From an uncultured Caulobacter sp. (GTDB lineage: Bacteria > Pseudomonadota > Alphaproteobacteria > Caulobacterales > Caulobacteraceae), in NCBI GenBank assembly GCA_937991555.1, contig CALKHU010000235.1, positions 1 through 16,847 on the forward strand: a stretch of DNA of 16,847 bases. Direction: 5' to 3'. Of the stretch, positions 7,050 through 14,609 are shown piece by piece; position 1 is the first letter of the stretch, and each line of letters opens with the position of its first letter. The notes under the pieces are model-generated. The model did not search any database, had not been told where the DNA came from, and saw only the letters and a list, made by a program, of their open reading frames with translations. Both the position numbers and the translations under genes were made by a program.

Positions 7050-7511
7050 ATGAAGCGTATCGCCGCCCTCTTTCTGGCCGTCCTGATCGGCGCCGGCGTC
7101 CCGGCCGTCGCCGAGGCGCAGGGACGCGCCCGCGAGTGCCCCGGCGGGGCCATCGGCAAGGCCTGCCGCGAGGCGCTGGCCCGCCAGGATGGACCCGGCG
7201 CGGCCCGCGTCCGGCCTCCGGGCCGGGGCGACGACGACCGCTACACGCCCGGCCGCGGCGGCAATTCGCTCGGCGACGGCTGGCGGCCCCGCGAGGAGGA
7301 CGCCCGCGACGGCGTCCGCGGCGGCCGGCTGGTGCCGCTGGAGCAGGTCATCCGCAACATCGCGCGCTCGACGCCGGGCCAGCTGCTCGACGCGGGGCTG
7401 GAGAACCGCGGCGGGCGACCGATCTACCGCGTTCGCTGGCAGACCCCGGACGGCCGGCGCATCGACTACATCGTCGACGCCCAGACCGGCCAGATCATCG
7501 GAAGGAACTAG
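7050..7511 (+). CDS. Exported PepSY-domain protein
   Basis: This 153-residue protein has a clear signal peptide (MKR, hydrophobic core to about residue 20, cleavage after AEA at 23), so the mature protein is periplasmic. The mature N-terminal half (24-93) is basic, glycine-rich and probably disordered, with two cysteines (Cys30, Cys39) that could form a disulfide. Residues about 95-151 form one PepSY domain: VPLEQVIRNI, a variable loop, IYRVRW, then IDYIVDAQTGQIIG, the typical ending. Small PepSY proteins often sit beside two-component genes, and PepSY domains are thought to bind or inhibit partner proteins. It starts an operon with the regulator 8 bases after its stop and the kinase overlapping the regulator. 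A role as periplasmic modulator of the kinase, comparable to the small inhibitor FeuN of the rhizobial FeuPQ system, is inference. Confidence 0.85.
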   Translation: MKRIAALFLAVLIGAGVPAVAEAQGRARECPGGAIGKACREALARQDGPGAARVRPPGRGDDDRYTPGRGGNSLGDGWRPREEDARDGVRGGRLVPLEQVIRNIARSTPGQLLDAGLENRGGRPIYRVRWQTPDGRRIDYIVDAQTGQIIGRN

Positions 7512-7519
7512 GGACTCCC

Positions 7520-8197
7520 ATGCGCATCCTGCTGGTCGAGGACGATCCTGACCTGTCCCGGCAACTGAAGCTGGCGCTGGCCGACGCCGGCTATGCGGTC
7601 GACCACGCAGCCGACGGCGAGGAAGCCCACTACCTGGGCGAGGCCGAGCCCTATGACGCGGTCATTCTCGACCTGGGCCTGCCCAAGATCGACGGGGTGT
7701 CGGTGCTCGAGCGCTGGCGGCGGGAGAACATCGCCACGCCGGTGCTGATCCTGACCGCCCGCGACAACTGGAGCCAGAAGGTGGCCGGCTTCGACGCCGG
7801 GGCCGACGACTACCTGACCAAGCCGTTCCACACCGAGGAGCTGCTGGCGCGGCTGCGCGCGCTGCTGCGCCGCTCGGCGGGCCATGCGACGCCGAACCTG
7901 AGCTGCGGCGGCCTCAGGCTCGATCCGCGTTCGGCGCGGGCGAGCGTCAACGGCGAACCGCTGCGGCTGACCTCGCTGGAATACCGGCTGCTGCACTACA
8001 TGATCATGCACCAGGGCCGGGTGATCAGCCGGACCGAGCTGGTCGAACACCTGTACGACCAGGACTTCGACCGCGACTCCAACACCATCGAGGTGTTCAT
8101 CGGCCGCGTCCGCAAGAAGATCGGCCCTGACCGCATCGAGACCGTCCGCGGACTCGGCTACCGGCTGACCCCGCTCGAGGGCGAGGCGACGGAGTGA
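7520..8197 (+). CDS. OmpR/PhoP-family response regulator
   Basis: This 225-residue DNA-binding response regulator has an N-terminal receiver domain (1-115) with the acidic pair Asp8/Asp9, the phosphorylation site Asp51 (VILDLGLP), Thr79 (ILTAR) and Lys101 (TKPFH). The C-terminal winged-helix domain (about 125-220) has LTSLEYRLLHYMIMHQG, the recognition-helix region SNTIEVFIGRVRKKIG and the final RGLGYRL hairpin. It most resembles the PhoP/QseB/FeuP branch. An AGGGA sequence five bases before the ATG, overlapping the PepSY stop, supports the start. The TGA stop overlaps the GTG start of the kinase (GTGA), so the two are translationally coupled and almost certainly cognate. Its likely target is the TTCAG repeat before the PepSY gene, giving autoregulation (inference). 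Confidence 0.95.
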   Translation: MRILLVEDDPDLSRQLKLALADAGYAVDHAADGEEAHYLGEAEPYDAVILDLGLPKIDGVSVLERWRRENIATPVLILTARDNWSQKVAGFDAGADDYLTKPFHTEELLARLRALLRRSAGHATPNLSCGGLRLDPRSARASVNGEPLRLTSLEYRLLHYMIMHQGRVISRTELVEHLYDQDFDRDSNTIEVFIGRVRKKIGPDRIETVRGLGYRLTPLEGEATE

Positions 8198-9594
8198 TCC
8201 GGCTGCGCCTTCCGGCGCTCGGGCGACGTTCGCTGGTCGGGCGGCTGGTGCTGCTGGCCGCCGGCTGGAGCGTCATCGTCCTGATCGTCACCGGCGTGGC
8301 CCTGACCGCCTTCTTCCAGCAGGCGGCCCTGCGTCGCTTCGACCGCGGGCTGGTCGACGTCAGCCAGGACCTGAACGCCGGGATGAGCGTCGAGGACGGC
8401 AAGGTCGTAGCGCCGCCGCTGACCGACAGCCAGGCCCTGCGGGTCTATTCCGGCCGCTACTGGCAGCTCGCCGAGCACGCCCCGGGCGGCAAGATCCGGC
8501 CGCTCGACGGCAACCGCTCGCGGTCGCTGTTCGACATGGACCTGAAGATGCCCGACGAGGTCGTGGCCGAGGTCGCCGCCAATCCCGGACAGCAGGTCTT
8601 CTACCATTCGACCGGGCCGCTCGATCAGCCGCTGCGCGCGAGCGCCATGCAGGTGACCCTGTCCCAGCGGGCCGAACCGGTCATCATCATGGTCGCCGAG
8701 GACCGCTCGCCGGTCGACCGCGAGGCGCGCCGCTTCGCGCTGCTGACTGCCGGGGCGCTGATCGCGCTGGGGGTCGGCATCCTGTCGGCCGTCTTCCTGC
8801 AAGTGCGGATCGGTCTGCAGCCCCTGTTCCGCCTGAGGCGCGAGGTGGCCGAGGTTCGCCAGGGCAAGGCGGAGCGGATCGTCGGCGAGTATCCGAGCGA
8901 GCTGGAGCCGCTGGCCGTCGAACTCAACGCCCTCGTCGCCCATAACCAGGACGTCGTCGAGCGCCAGCGCACCCACGTCGGCAACCTGGCGCACGCGCTG
9001 AAGACGCCGTTGTCGGTGATGCTGACCGAGGCGCAGCAGCAGCCCGGCCAGCTGGCCGACGTCGTGTCGCGGCAGGCCGAGGCCATGCGGGGTCACGTCG
9101 AGCACCATCTGCGGCGCGCGCGGGCGGCGGCCCGCTCGCAGACCCACGGCGAACGCACCCCGGTCGAGCCCGTCATCGACGAACTGGCCGTGACCCTGGA
9201 GCGGATCTTCCAGGACAAGGGGGTCGAGATCGACTGGCGGTGCCCGGAGGACCTGTGCTTCCGGGGCGAGAAGCAGGATCTGATGGAGATCGCCGGCAAC
9301 GTCATCGAGAACGCCGGCAAGTGGTGCCGGAGCCGCGTGCGCGTGACCGCGTCGCCATCTGGCCCGGAGACGCTGGCGCTGGTCGTCGAGGACGACGGAC
9401 CGGGGCTGCCCGCCGATCGCCGCGAGGATGCGCTCAAGCGCGGGGCGCGGCTCGACGAGACCGCGCCGGGGTCCGGCCTGGGGTTGGCCATCGTCGATGA
9501 ACTGGCGCGCGCCTACGGAGGGGCCCTGGCGCTGGGCGACTCGTCGATGGGGGGCCTGCGGGTCGAGATCGGCCTGCCGCGCGCGGAAACCTGA
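8194..9594 (+). CDS. Membrane sensor histidine kinase (PhoQ/FeuQ-like)
   Basis: This 466-residue sensor kinase starts at a GTG that overlaps the regulator's stop. A first membrane segment lies at about 16-41, a periplasmic sensor domain of about 140 residues at 42-180, and a second membrane segment at about 181-206. HAMP-like helices follow to about 255. The phosphorylated histidine is His267 in NLAHALKTPLSVM, the HALKTPL variant seen in PhoQ and FeuQ kinases. The ATP-binding domain shows the N box (Asn373, IENAGKW), G1 (DDGPG, 400-404) and G2 (GSGLGL, 426-431). All catalytic motifs are present. The sensor domain has no recognised ligand motif; an acidic patch like that of PhoQ is not obvious, so the signal is unknown. 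The adjacent PepSY protein is a candidate periplasmic partner. Confidence 0.95.
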   Translation: MIRLRLPALGRRSLVGRLVLLAAGWSVIVLIVTGVALTAFFQQAALRRFDRGLVDVSQDLNAGMSVEDGKVVAPPLTDSQALRVYSGRYWQLAEHAPGGKIRPLDGNRSRSLFDMDLKMPDEVVAEVAANPGQQVFYHSTGPLDQPLRASAMQVTLSQRAEPVIIMVAEDRSPVDREARRFALLTAGALIALGVGILSAVFLQVRIGLQPLFRLRREVAEVRQGKAERIVGEYPSELEPLAVELNALVAHNQDVVERQRTHVGNLAHALKTPLSVMLTEAQQQPGQLADVVSRQAEAMRGHVEHHLRRARAAARSQTHGERTPVEPVIDELAVTLERIFQDKGVEIDWRCPEDLCFRGEKQDLMEIAGNVIENAGKWCRSRVRVTASPSGPETLALVVEDDGPGLPADRREDALKRGARLDETAPGSGLGLAIVDELARAYGGALALGDSSMGGLRVEIGLPRAET

Positions 9595-9603
9595 TAGCGG
9601 GGT

Positions 9604-9620
9604 TTCAGCGCGCGTTAACC
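9604..9620 (+). promoter_or_regulatory. CtrA-like box (or degenerate TTCAG box)
   Basis: TTCAGCGCGCGTTAACC contains TTCA-N7-TTAACC, matching the CtrA consensus TTAA-N7-TTAA at seven of eight positions, in DNA where TTAA is rare. It also matches the TTCAG repeat before the PepSY gene at 12 of 17 positions with the same 11-bp spacing, so the neighbouring response regulator is an alternative ligand. A further TTCAG lies at 9624-9628. The site is about 55-70 bases before the likely ATG of the next gene, a fitting promoter distance. Confidence 0.38.
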
Positions 9621-9642
9621 CAGTTCAGGTGAAGGATTCCAG

Positions 9643-9663
9643 CTGGAGGCAAGACGCCTCCGG
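9643..9663 (+). promoter_or_regulatory. Hairpin enclosing the only strong Shine-Dalgarno sequence before the unknown gene
   Basis: GGAGGC (9645-9650) pairs perfectly with GCCTCC (9656-9661) across an AAGAC loop. A G-U and a C-G pair extend the stem to eight. The left arm contains GGAGG, the best ribosome-binding sequence near the following gene, but it is 18-24 bases from the GTG/ATG candidates. It may control translation or act as a weak terminator after the kinase gene; there is no T-run. Confidence 0.35.
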
Positions 9664-9673
9664 ACAAGTGTGG

Positions 9674-11014
9674 ATGCCCGAGCTGTCACCGGACAAGATC
9701 TCCGTGCTGAGAGGCCTGATCGCGGCCTCGCCCGACGACGTCGTGCGGGGTCTCGAGCGCGCTGTCTGCCGCGAAGGCTCCACGGGGCCGTTGGCCGCGG
9801 TCGGGGCCATGGTCGAACAGGAGATCAGCGACCGGTCGGCGCGCGCCCATGTGCTGGCGCCGGTGAACGGCCTGTTCCGCGCCCGCACCGATGACGGGCT
9901 GGTGGCGTTCCCGAGGCCGGCGGCCGGTCGGCTGTGGGCGGCGATGAAGGCCGACAAGCCGGACTGGGTGAGGCAGGCGGTCGACGCCAGCTACTACATC
10001 GATCCCGCTGAACCCTCGCCGCAGATCTTCGACCTGCTCTGTTCGCGCGCGGCGGGCCAGCTGAGGACGCTCGAGCTGCCGGACTACCGCGCCGTCAGCG
10101 AGATGCTCGAGGCCGACCGGGCCGGCGCGACCCAGACCCTGATCATGGCCCTCGAGATCGGTCCCATCGCCCGGCCGGCGCTGGCCAGGCTGACCGAATG
10201 GCTCCAGCGGATGACCGACGAGCGCCGTGCGAGCGCGCGGCTGGCCTACAAGGACGCCGGCGCCGCAGGAGAGGGCGGCGGACCCCTGATGTTCGAGATG
10301 CTGGCGTCGCACCTCAAGCATCCGGCGCAGATCCTCCGCGTCATTTCCGCCGTCATGGACCATCCCGGCGAACGCTACATGGCCGCGTCCGAACTGGCCG
10401 TGTTCGGAGAACGGGCCATCAACGACATCGAGATCCGCGTGCAGCGGCTGAAGGCCCTGCGGCCCGGCATGGGCGTCCAGGCGGCCGAGCAGGCGGCCCA
10501 GGCCGTGGTCGACGCTGTCGAGACGATCAATGAACTGGACCAGACCGTCCAGCTGTCGCGCGAGGGTCCGTGGGGCCAACGCATCGTCAAGCTGAAGCAG
10601 GCGCTGGCCTCGACCGTCGAGCAGCGCATGCAGGACATCGGCGAGGCCGTGGCGCTGGTCCTGCCGATGCAGAAGATCCGCTACTCAGGCCGGCTGGTTT
10701 CCAACGCGCCGAAGCTGGATGAGCCGCCCAACGACGGCGCCGTAGACCTCGCGATCGGCCTTCTGACCTTCTCCGAGGGCATCCGGGCCTGCGCCAATGA
10801 CGGCGGTTTCGCCGGTGCGCGCAGCAAGACCCACGAGACGGTCGGCCAGCGGATCGACCGGTATGTGGAAGACGTGCTCGAGCAGATGAGGCTGGGCGAC
10901 GACATCGACCATGACCGGGCGCGCGAGTACCTCGACGTCGCGGCGCGGCTGATGACCCTGGTGCGGGACCGGCAGGCGGCCGGCGTCGTGCGGCGGCGCG
11001 CCGCAGCCGCCTGA
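9674..11014 (+). CDS. Uncharacterised soluble helical protein
   Basis: I do not recognise this protein of about 446 residues. It has no signal peptide, membrane segment, cysteine cluster or catalytic motif that I can name, and is predicted soluble and mostly helical. Notable stretches are YYIDPAEPSPQIFDLLCS near residue 112, GPLMFEMLASHLKHPAQILR near 205 and SELAVFGERAINDIEIRVQRL near 238. A long helical region rich in Glu, Gln and Val runs through about 260-340. The C-terminus is a basic RRRAAAA tail. Base composition and codon use match the neighbours, so it is a genuine resident gene. The start is uncertain: ATG 9674 is chosen, with GTG 9668 and GTG 9629 also in frame; none has a well-spaced Shine-Dalgarno sequence. 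It lies between the kinase and ccmI, with a CtrA-like box and a hairpin upstream suggesting its own transcription unit. Confidence 0.75.
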   Translation: MPELSPDKISVLRGLIAASPDDVVRGLERAVCREGSTGPLAAVGAMVEQEISDRSARAHVLAPVNGLFRARTDDGLVAFPRPAAGRLWAAMKADKPDWVRQAVDASYYIDPAEPSPQIFDLLCSRAAGQLRTLELPDYRAVSEMLEADRAGATQTLIMALEIGPIARPALARLTEWLQRMTDERRASARLAYKDAGAAGEGGGPLMFEMLASHLKHPAQILRVISAVMDHPGERYMAASELAVFGERAINDIEIRVQRLKALRPGMGVQAAEQAAQAVVDAVETINELDQTVQLSREGPWGQRIVKLKQALASTVEQRMQDIGEAVALVLPMQKIRYSGRLVSNAPKLDEPPNDGAVDLAIGLLTFSEGIRACANDGGFAGARSKTHETVGQRIDRYVEDVLEQMRLGDDIDHDRAREYLDVAARLMTLVRDRQAAGVVRRRAAAA

Positions 11015-11057
11015 CCCGCGCTGGGCTCTCGCTAACGCCCGCGCGATCGGCTAACAC
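11011..11057 (+). promoter_or_regulatory. Candidate promoter of the ccm operon
   Basis: The 49-base gap before ccmI contains two near copies of CTAACNCCCG (11032-11041 and 11051-11060), 19 bases apart. CTGACCC (11011-11017), 13 bases before GCTAACGC (11031-11038), loosely fits the Caulobacter housekeeping pattern TTGACGS-N10-14-GCTANAWC. GCTAACAC (11050-11057) fits the -10 at all but one position and would give a transcript starting at the ATG. ccmI has no Shine-Dalgarno sequence. Confidence 0.3.
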
Positions 11058-11063
11058 CCGGCC

Positions 11064-12185
11064 ATGTTCGCATTCGCATTCTGGGCCGCCGCCGCGGCCC
11101 TGTCGGCGGCCGCGGCCTGGCTGATGCTCAACGGCTCGCGGGCGGCGAGCCGGCGTGCGGCGGGCGAGGACCCGACTCTCGCCGTGCATCGCCGGCAGCT
11201 GGCGGAAATCGAGGACCTCGCGGCGCGGGGACTGCTGCCCGAAGCCGAGATGCGGGCGGCGCGGGCCGAGGCTGGGCGGAGGCTTCTGGCCGCCGCCGAC
11301 GCCGCCAACCGGCAGGGCGTCGCCATGGCGGCGACGACCGGACGCAGGATCGCGCTGGCGGCGGCGATCGCGGCGCCGCTGGCGGCCGCAGCGCTCTACA
11401 TGGCGCTGGGCCATCCGGGGATGGCCGACCGGCCCTATGCGGCGCGCCTGGAGGCCTGGCGGGCGAGCGACATCGAGACCCTGGAGCTGCCCAAGCTGGC
11501 GGCGATCCTGCGCGCAGTGACCGCCGAGCGGCCCAATGACGCCGAGGCGTTCCACAAGCTGGCCACGGTCGAGCTCGCGGCGGGCGATCCGCTGGCGGCG
11601 GGCGTGGCCCTTCGCCGCGCGGTCAGCCTCGCGCCGGACCGTCCCGAGCTGTGGGCCCTGCTCGGCGAGACCTTCGTGGTCCAGGCTGACGGGCGCGTCG
11701 ACGCCGACGCCCGCCGCGCCTTCGGCGAGGCGCTGAACCGCGACCCCGGCAACACCAGCGCGCGCTACTTCCTGGCCCGGGGCGATATCCAGGACGGCAA
11801 GGTCGAACGGGGGCTCGCGGGCTGGCGCGCCCTGCTGGCCTCGCTGCCCTCAGCCCGTCCCGACGAACAGGCCACGCGTGAGGCCCTGGCCAGCGAGATC
11901 AAGGCCGTCGAGGCGGCGGGCGGGCTGCCCACCCCGGCCCAGGCAGCGGCGGCGAGCGGCGCTGTCCCCGACGAAAAGGCCATCCGCGGCATGGTCGAGG
12001 GCCTGGCCGCGCGCCTCGAGACACAGCCGATGGATCCCGAGGGCTGGGTGCGGCTCGTGCGGGCCTGGAGCGTGCTGGGCGAGACCGGCAAGCGCGACGC
12101 GGCGCTGGCGCGCGCCAAGGGCCTTTTCAAGGACCGTCCCGACGTCCAGCAAGCCCTGGATCGGGCGGCGGAGACCCCAAGATGA
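11064..12185 (+). CDS. ccmI: Cytochrome c maturation protein CcmI (CycH)
   Basis: This 373-residue membrane protein is CcmI, which holds apocytochrome c for the CcmF/CcmH haem ligation complex. It has the family architecture. A first membrane segment lies at about 2-22, then a cytoplasmic loop with the conserved VHRRQLAEIEDLAARGLL pattern (41-58). A second membrane segment lies at about 95-115. A large periplasmic part carries tetratricopeptide repeats, clearest at about 160-262 (FHKLATVELAAGDPLAAG, LWALLGETF, ARYFLARGDIQDG). The C-terminal region (about 290-370) has another TPR-like unit (WVRLVRAWSVLGETGKRDAAL). It is the first gene of a four-gene operon in the order ccmI-ccmE-ccmF-ccmH, the rhizobial cycHJKL arrangement, and its stop overlaps the ccmE start as ATGA. 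The start is the first ATG after a short gap; no Shine-Dalgarno is visible. Confidence 0.93.
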   Translation: MFAFAFWAAAAALSAAAAWLMLNGSRAASRRAAGEDPTLAVHRRQLAEIEDLAARGLLPEAEMRAARAEAGRRLLAAADAANRQGVAMAATTGRRIALAAAIAAPLAAAALYMALGHPGMADRPYAARLEAWRASDIETLELPKLAAILRAVTAERPNDAEAFHKLATVELAAGDPLAAGVALRRAVSLAPDRPELWALLGETFVVQADGRVDADARRAFGEALNRDPGNTSARYFLARGDIQDGKVERGLAGWRALLASLPSARPDEQATREALASEIKAVEAAGGLPTPAQAAAASGAVPDEKAIRGMVEGLAARLETQPMDPEGWVRLVRAWSVLGETGKRDAALARAKGLFKDRPDVQQALDRAAETPR

Positions 12186-12658
12186 GCTTCTGGCCGAAAT
12201 CCCGGACCGCGCGCCGGCGCCTGACCATCGTGCTGGCCATCGCGCCCGTGCTGGCGCTGGCCGTGGGCCTGACCCTGTGGGGCCTGCGCGACTCGATCTC
12301 GCTGTTCTACACGCCGGCGCAGGCCAAGGAGGCCGCGGTGCCGGCCGGGCGCGCGATGCAGCTCGGCGGGCTCGTCGCCGCCGGCAGCGTGAAGAAGTTC
12401 CCCGACGGGCGCGTGGAGTTCGTCGTCGAGGACCAGACGGCGTCCGCGCGGGTGAGTTTCCAGGGCGACCTGCCGGACCTGTTCCGGGAGGGGCAGGGCA
12501 TCATCGCCGAGGGGGCCTTCGACGACGGCGGCGTCTTCCGCGCCCGTCGCGTGCTGGCCAAGCACGACGAGAAGTACGTGCCGCGGGAGGTCGCCGAACA
12601 GCTGAAGAAGCAGGGCGAGTGGCGCGGCGACGGAGCGAAGGCCGCCTATGACCGCTGA
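12182..12658 (+). CDS. ccmE: Haem chaperone CcmE (CycJ)
   Basis: This 158-residue protein is the periplasmic haem chaperone CcmE, which binds haem covalently and passes it from the CcmABCD export complex to CcmF. A basic N-terminus (KSRTARRR) precedes one membrane anchor at about 14-35. The OB-fold domain follows (about 50-125), with MQLGGLVAAGSV and VEFVVEDQTASARVSF. The haem-binding motif HDEKY is intact: His128 is the covalent haem ligand and Tyr132 an axial ligand. The C-terminal tail is flexible and charged, as usual. Length is normal for the family. The ATG overlaps the ccmI stop (ATGA), and the end overlaps ccmF by 11 bases. The CcmABCD haem-export genes are not in this window. Confidence 0.96.
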   Translation: MSFWPKSRTARRRLTIVLAIAPVLALAVGLTLWGLRDSISLFYTPAQAKEAAVPAGRAMQLGGLVAAGSVKKFPDGRVEFVVEDQTASARVSFQGDLPDLFREGQGIIAEGAFDDGGVFRARRVLAKHDEKYVPREVAEQLKKQGEWRGDGAKAAYDR

Positions 12659-14609
12659 ACTGGGCTCCTTCGCCCTCTTCCTGGCCCTGGCTCTGTCGGT
12701 GGTCCAGGCGGTGCTCGGGCTGATCGGGGGGCGGCGGCCGCTGCTGGCCGGCGCCGGCGAGGGTGCTGCGATCGGCGCCTTCGCGGCCGTGGCGCTGGCC
12801 TTCGCCGCGTTGCTCGTCGCCTTCGTGACCTCGGATTTCTCGGTCTCGACCGTGGCCGCCAACTCCCACACCGCCAAGCCGCTGCTCTACCGGATCGCGG
12901 GCGCCTGGGGGAACCATGAGGGCTCCATGCTGCTGTGGTGCCTGGCCCTGACGGGGTTCGGCGCCGTCGTCGCCGGTCTCGGCCGCGACCTGCCGGCGAC
13001 GCTGAAGACCCATGTCGTGGGCGTCCAGGGCGCGCTGGGCGTGCTGTTCATGGCCTATACGGCCTTCGCCTCCAATCCCCTGGCCCGGGTCCTCGATCCG
13101 CCTGTCGAGGGACGCTCGCTGAACCCGCTGCTGCAGGACCCGGCGCTCGCCCTGCACCCGCCCTTCCTCTACCTGGGCTACGTCGGCTTCTCGGTGGTGT
13201 TCTCCTTCGCCGTCGCCGGGCTGATCGGCGGCCGGATCGACGCCGCCTGGGCCCGCTGGGTCCGGCCGTGGACGCTGGCCGCCTGGAGCTTCCTGACCGT
13301 CGGCATCGCCCTCGGCTCCTACTGGGCCTACTACGAACTCGGCTGGGGCGGCTGGTGGTTCTGGGATCCCGTCGAAAACGCCTCCTTCATGCCGTGGCTG
13401 GTCGGCGCGGCCCTGCTGCATTCGGCCATCGTCACCGAGAAGCGGGGGGCGCTGTCCGGCTGGACGCTGTTCCTGGCGCTTGCGGCCTTCACCTTCTCCA
13501 TGCTGGGAGCCTTCCTCGTGCGATCGGGGGTGCTGACCAGCGTCCACGCCTTCGCCGTCGATCCGACGCGGGGGACGATGCTGCTGACGATCCTCGGCGT
13601 CGCGGCCGGGGCGGGGTTCGCGCTGTTCGCCTGGCGGGCGCCGGCGCTGCAGCGCGGCGGGCTGTTCGCCCCGGTGAGCCGCGAGAGCCTGATCGTCCTC
13701 AACAACATCATCCTGTCGGCCGCGACCGCCGGCGTGCTGTTCGGCACCCTGTATCCGCTGATCTACGAGGCCGTGTCCGGAACACCGATGACGGTGGGCC
13801 CGCCCTACTTCAACCTGGTGTTCGGGGCGCTGATGAGCGTCGCCTTCGTCCTGCTGCCGTTCGGACCTCTGACCGCGTGGAAGCGCGGCGACGCCCGGGC
13901 GGCCGCCGACAGGCTCAGGATCGCCGCGGCGCTGGCGGTGCTGATCGGCGTCGCCACCCTTGCCCTGGCGAGCCCCCGCAAGGTGCTGGCCGCCGGCGGC
14001 GTGATGCTGGGCTTCTGGCTGATCCTGGGCGCGCTGGCCGAGATCGCCGAACGCACCCGCGCCTTCAGGGCGCCGGCCGCCGAGACGATGCGCCGCCTGG
14101 TGGGATTGCCTCGCGGAGCCTGGGGCATGACCCTCGCCCATGTCGGGCTGGGCGTTTTCACCCTCGGCGCGGTGGTCGAGACCTCGTGGAAGATCGAGTC
14201 GGCCGAGGCCCTGTCCCTCGGGGGGCGGATCGACGTCGGCGCCTACAGCGTCACCCTGGAGCGGGTGGGGATGGCCGAGGGCCCCAACTTCCTCGCCGAA
14301 CGCGGCCTCCTGACGGTGACCCGCGCCGGCGCCGTCGTCTGCCGGGGCGAGCCCGAGCGGCGCTTCTACCCGACGAGCCGGCAGACGACCTCCGAAGTGG
14401 CGCTCTGCAACCGCGGCCTGGACCAGGTCTACATCGTGCTGGGCGAACGGCGGGCGGGAGCGGGCGGCCAGCCGGCCTGGCTGGTGCGGGCCTATTTCAA
14501 TCCCTGGGTCCAGCTGATCTTCATCGGCCCGCTGCTGATGGCCATCGGGGGGCTGGTGTCGCTCTCCGACCGGCGCCTGCGTCTGGCCGTCGGGAGGAAG
14601 CCGGCATGA
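12648..14609 (+). CDS. ccmF: Haem lyase subunit CcmF (CycK)
   Basis: This 653-residue integral membrane protein is CcmF, the core of cytochrome c haem lyase, which attaches haem to CXXCH motifs of apocytochromes on the periplasmic side. The tryptophan-rich WWD domain is at about 232-250 (GWGGWWFWDPVENASFMPW). The periplasmic haem ligands are His170 (ALHPPFLYLG) and His300 (SVHAFA), and the membrane haem b ligands are probably His258 (LLHSA) and His498 (LAHVGLG). This spacing parallels E. coli His173, His303, His261 and His491. Some 14-15 hydrophobic segments run through the protein, and a periplasmic domain at about 510-620 precedes the last membrane segment. Nothing is missing. The start lies inside ccmE, and the stop overlaps ccmH as ATGA. 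Confidence 0.97.
   Translation: MTAELGSFALFLALALSVVQAVLGLIGGRRPLLAGAGEGAAIGAFAAVALAFAALLVAFVTSDFSVSTVAANSHTAKPLLYRIAGAWGNHEGSMLLWCLALTGFGAVVAGLGRDLPATLKTHVVGVQGALGVLFMAYTAFASNPLARVLDPPVEGRSLNPLLQDPALALHPPFLYLGYVGFSVVFSFAVAGLIGGRIDAAWARWVRPWTLAAWSFLTVGIALGSYWAYYELGWGGWWFWDPVENASFMPWLVGAALLHSAIVTEKRGALSGWTLFLALAAFTFSMLGAFLVRSGVLTSVHAFAVDPTRGTMLLTILGVAAGAGFALFAWRAPALQRGGLFAPVSRESLIVLNNIILSAATAGVLFGTLYPLIYEAVSGTPMTVGPPYFNLVFGALMSVAFVLLPFGPLTAWKRGDARAAADRLRIAAALAVLIGVATLALASPRKVLAAGGVMLGFWLILGALAEIAERTRAFRAPAAETMRRLVGLPRGAWGMTLAHVGLGVFTLGAVVETSWKIESAEALSLGGRIDVGAYSVTLERVGMAEGPNFLAERGLLTVTRAGAVVCRGEPERRFYPTSRQTTSEVALCNRGLDQVYIVLGERRAGAGGQPAWLVRAYFNPWVQLIFIGPLLMAIGGLVSLSDRRLRLAVGRKPA

Noticed and set aside
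9600..9621. GGGTT...AACCC inverted repeat after the kinase as a terminator
   Set aside because: A 5-bp stem with a 12-base loop and no T-run is too weak; the same bases are better explained as a CtrA-like or TTCAG-type box.
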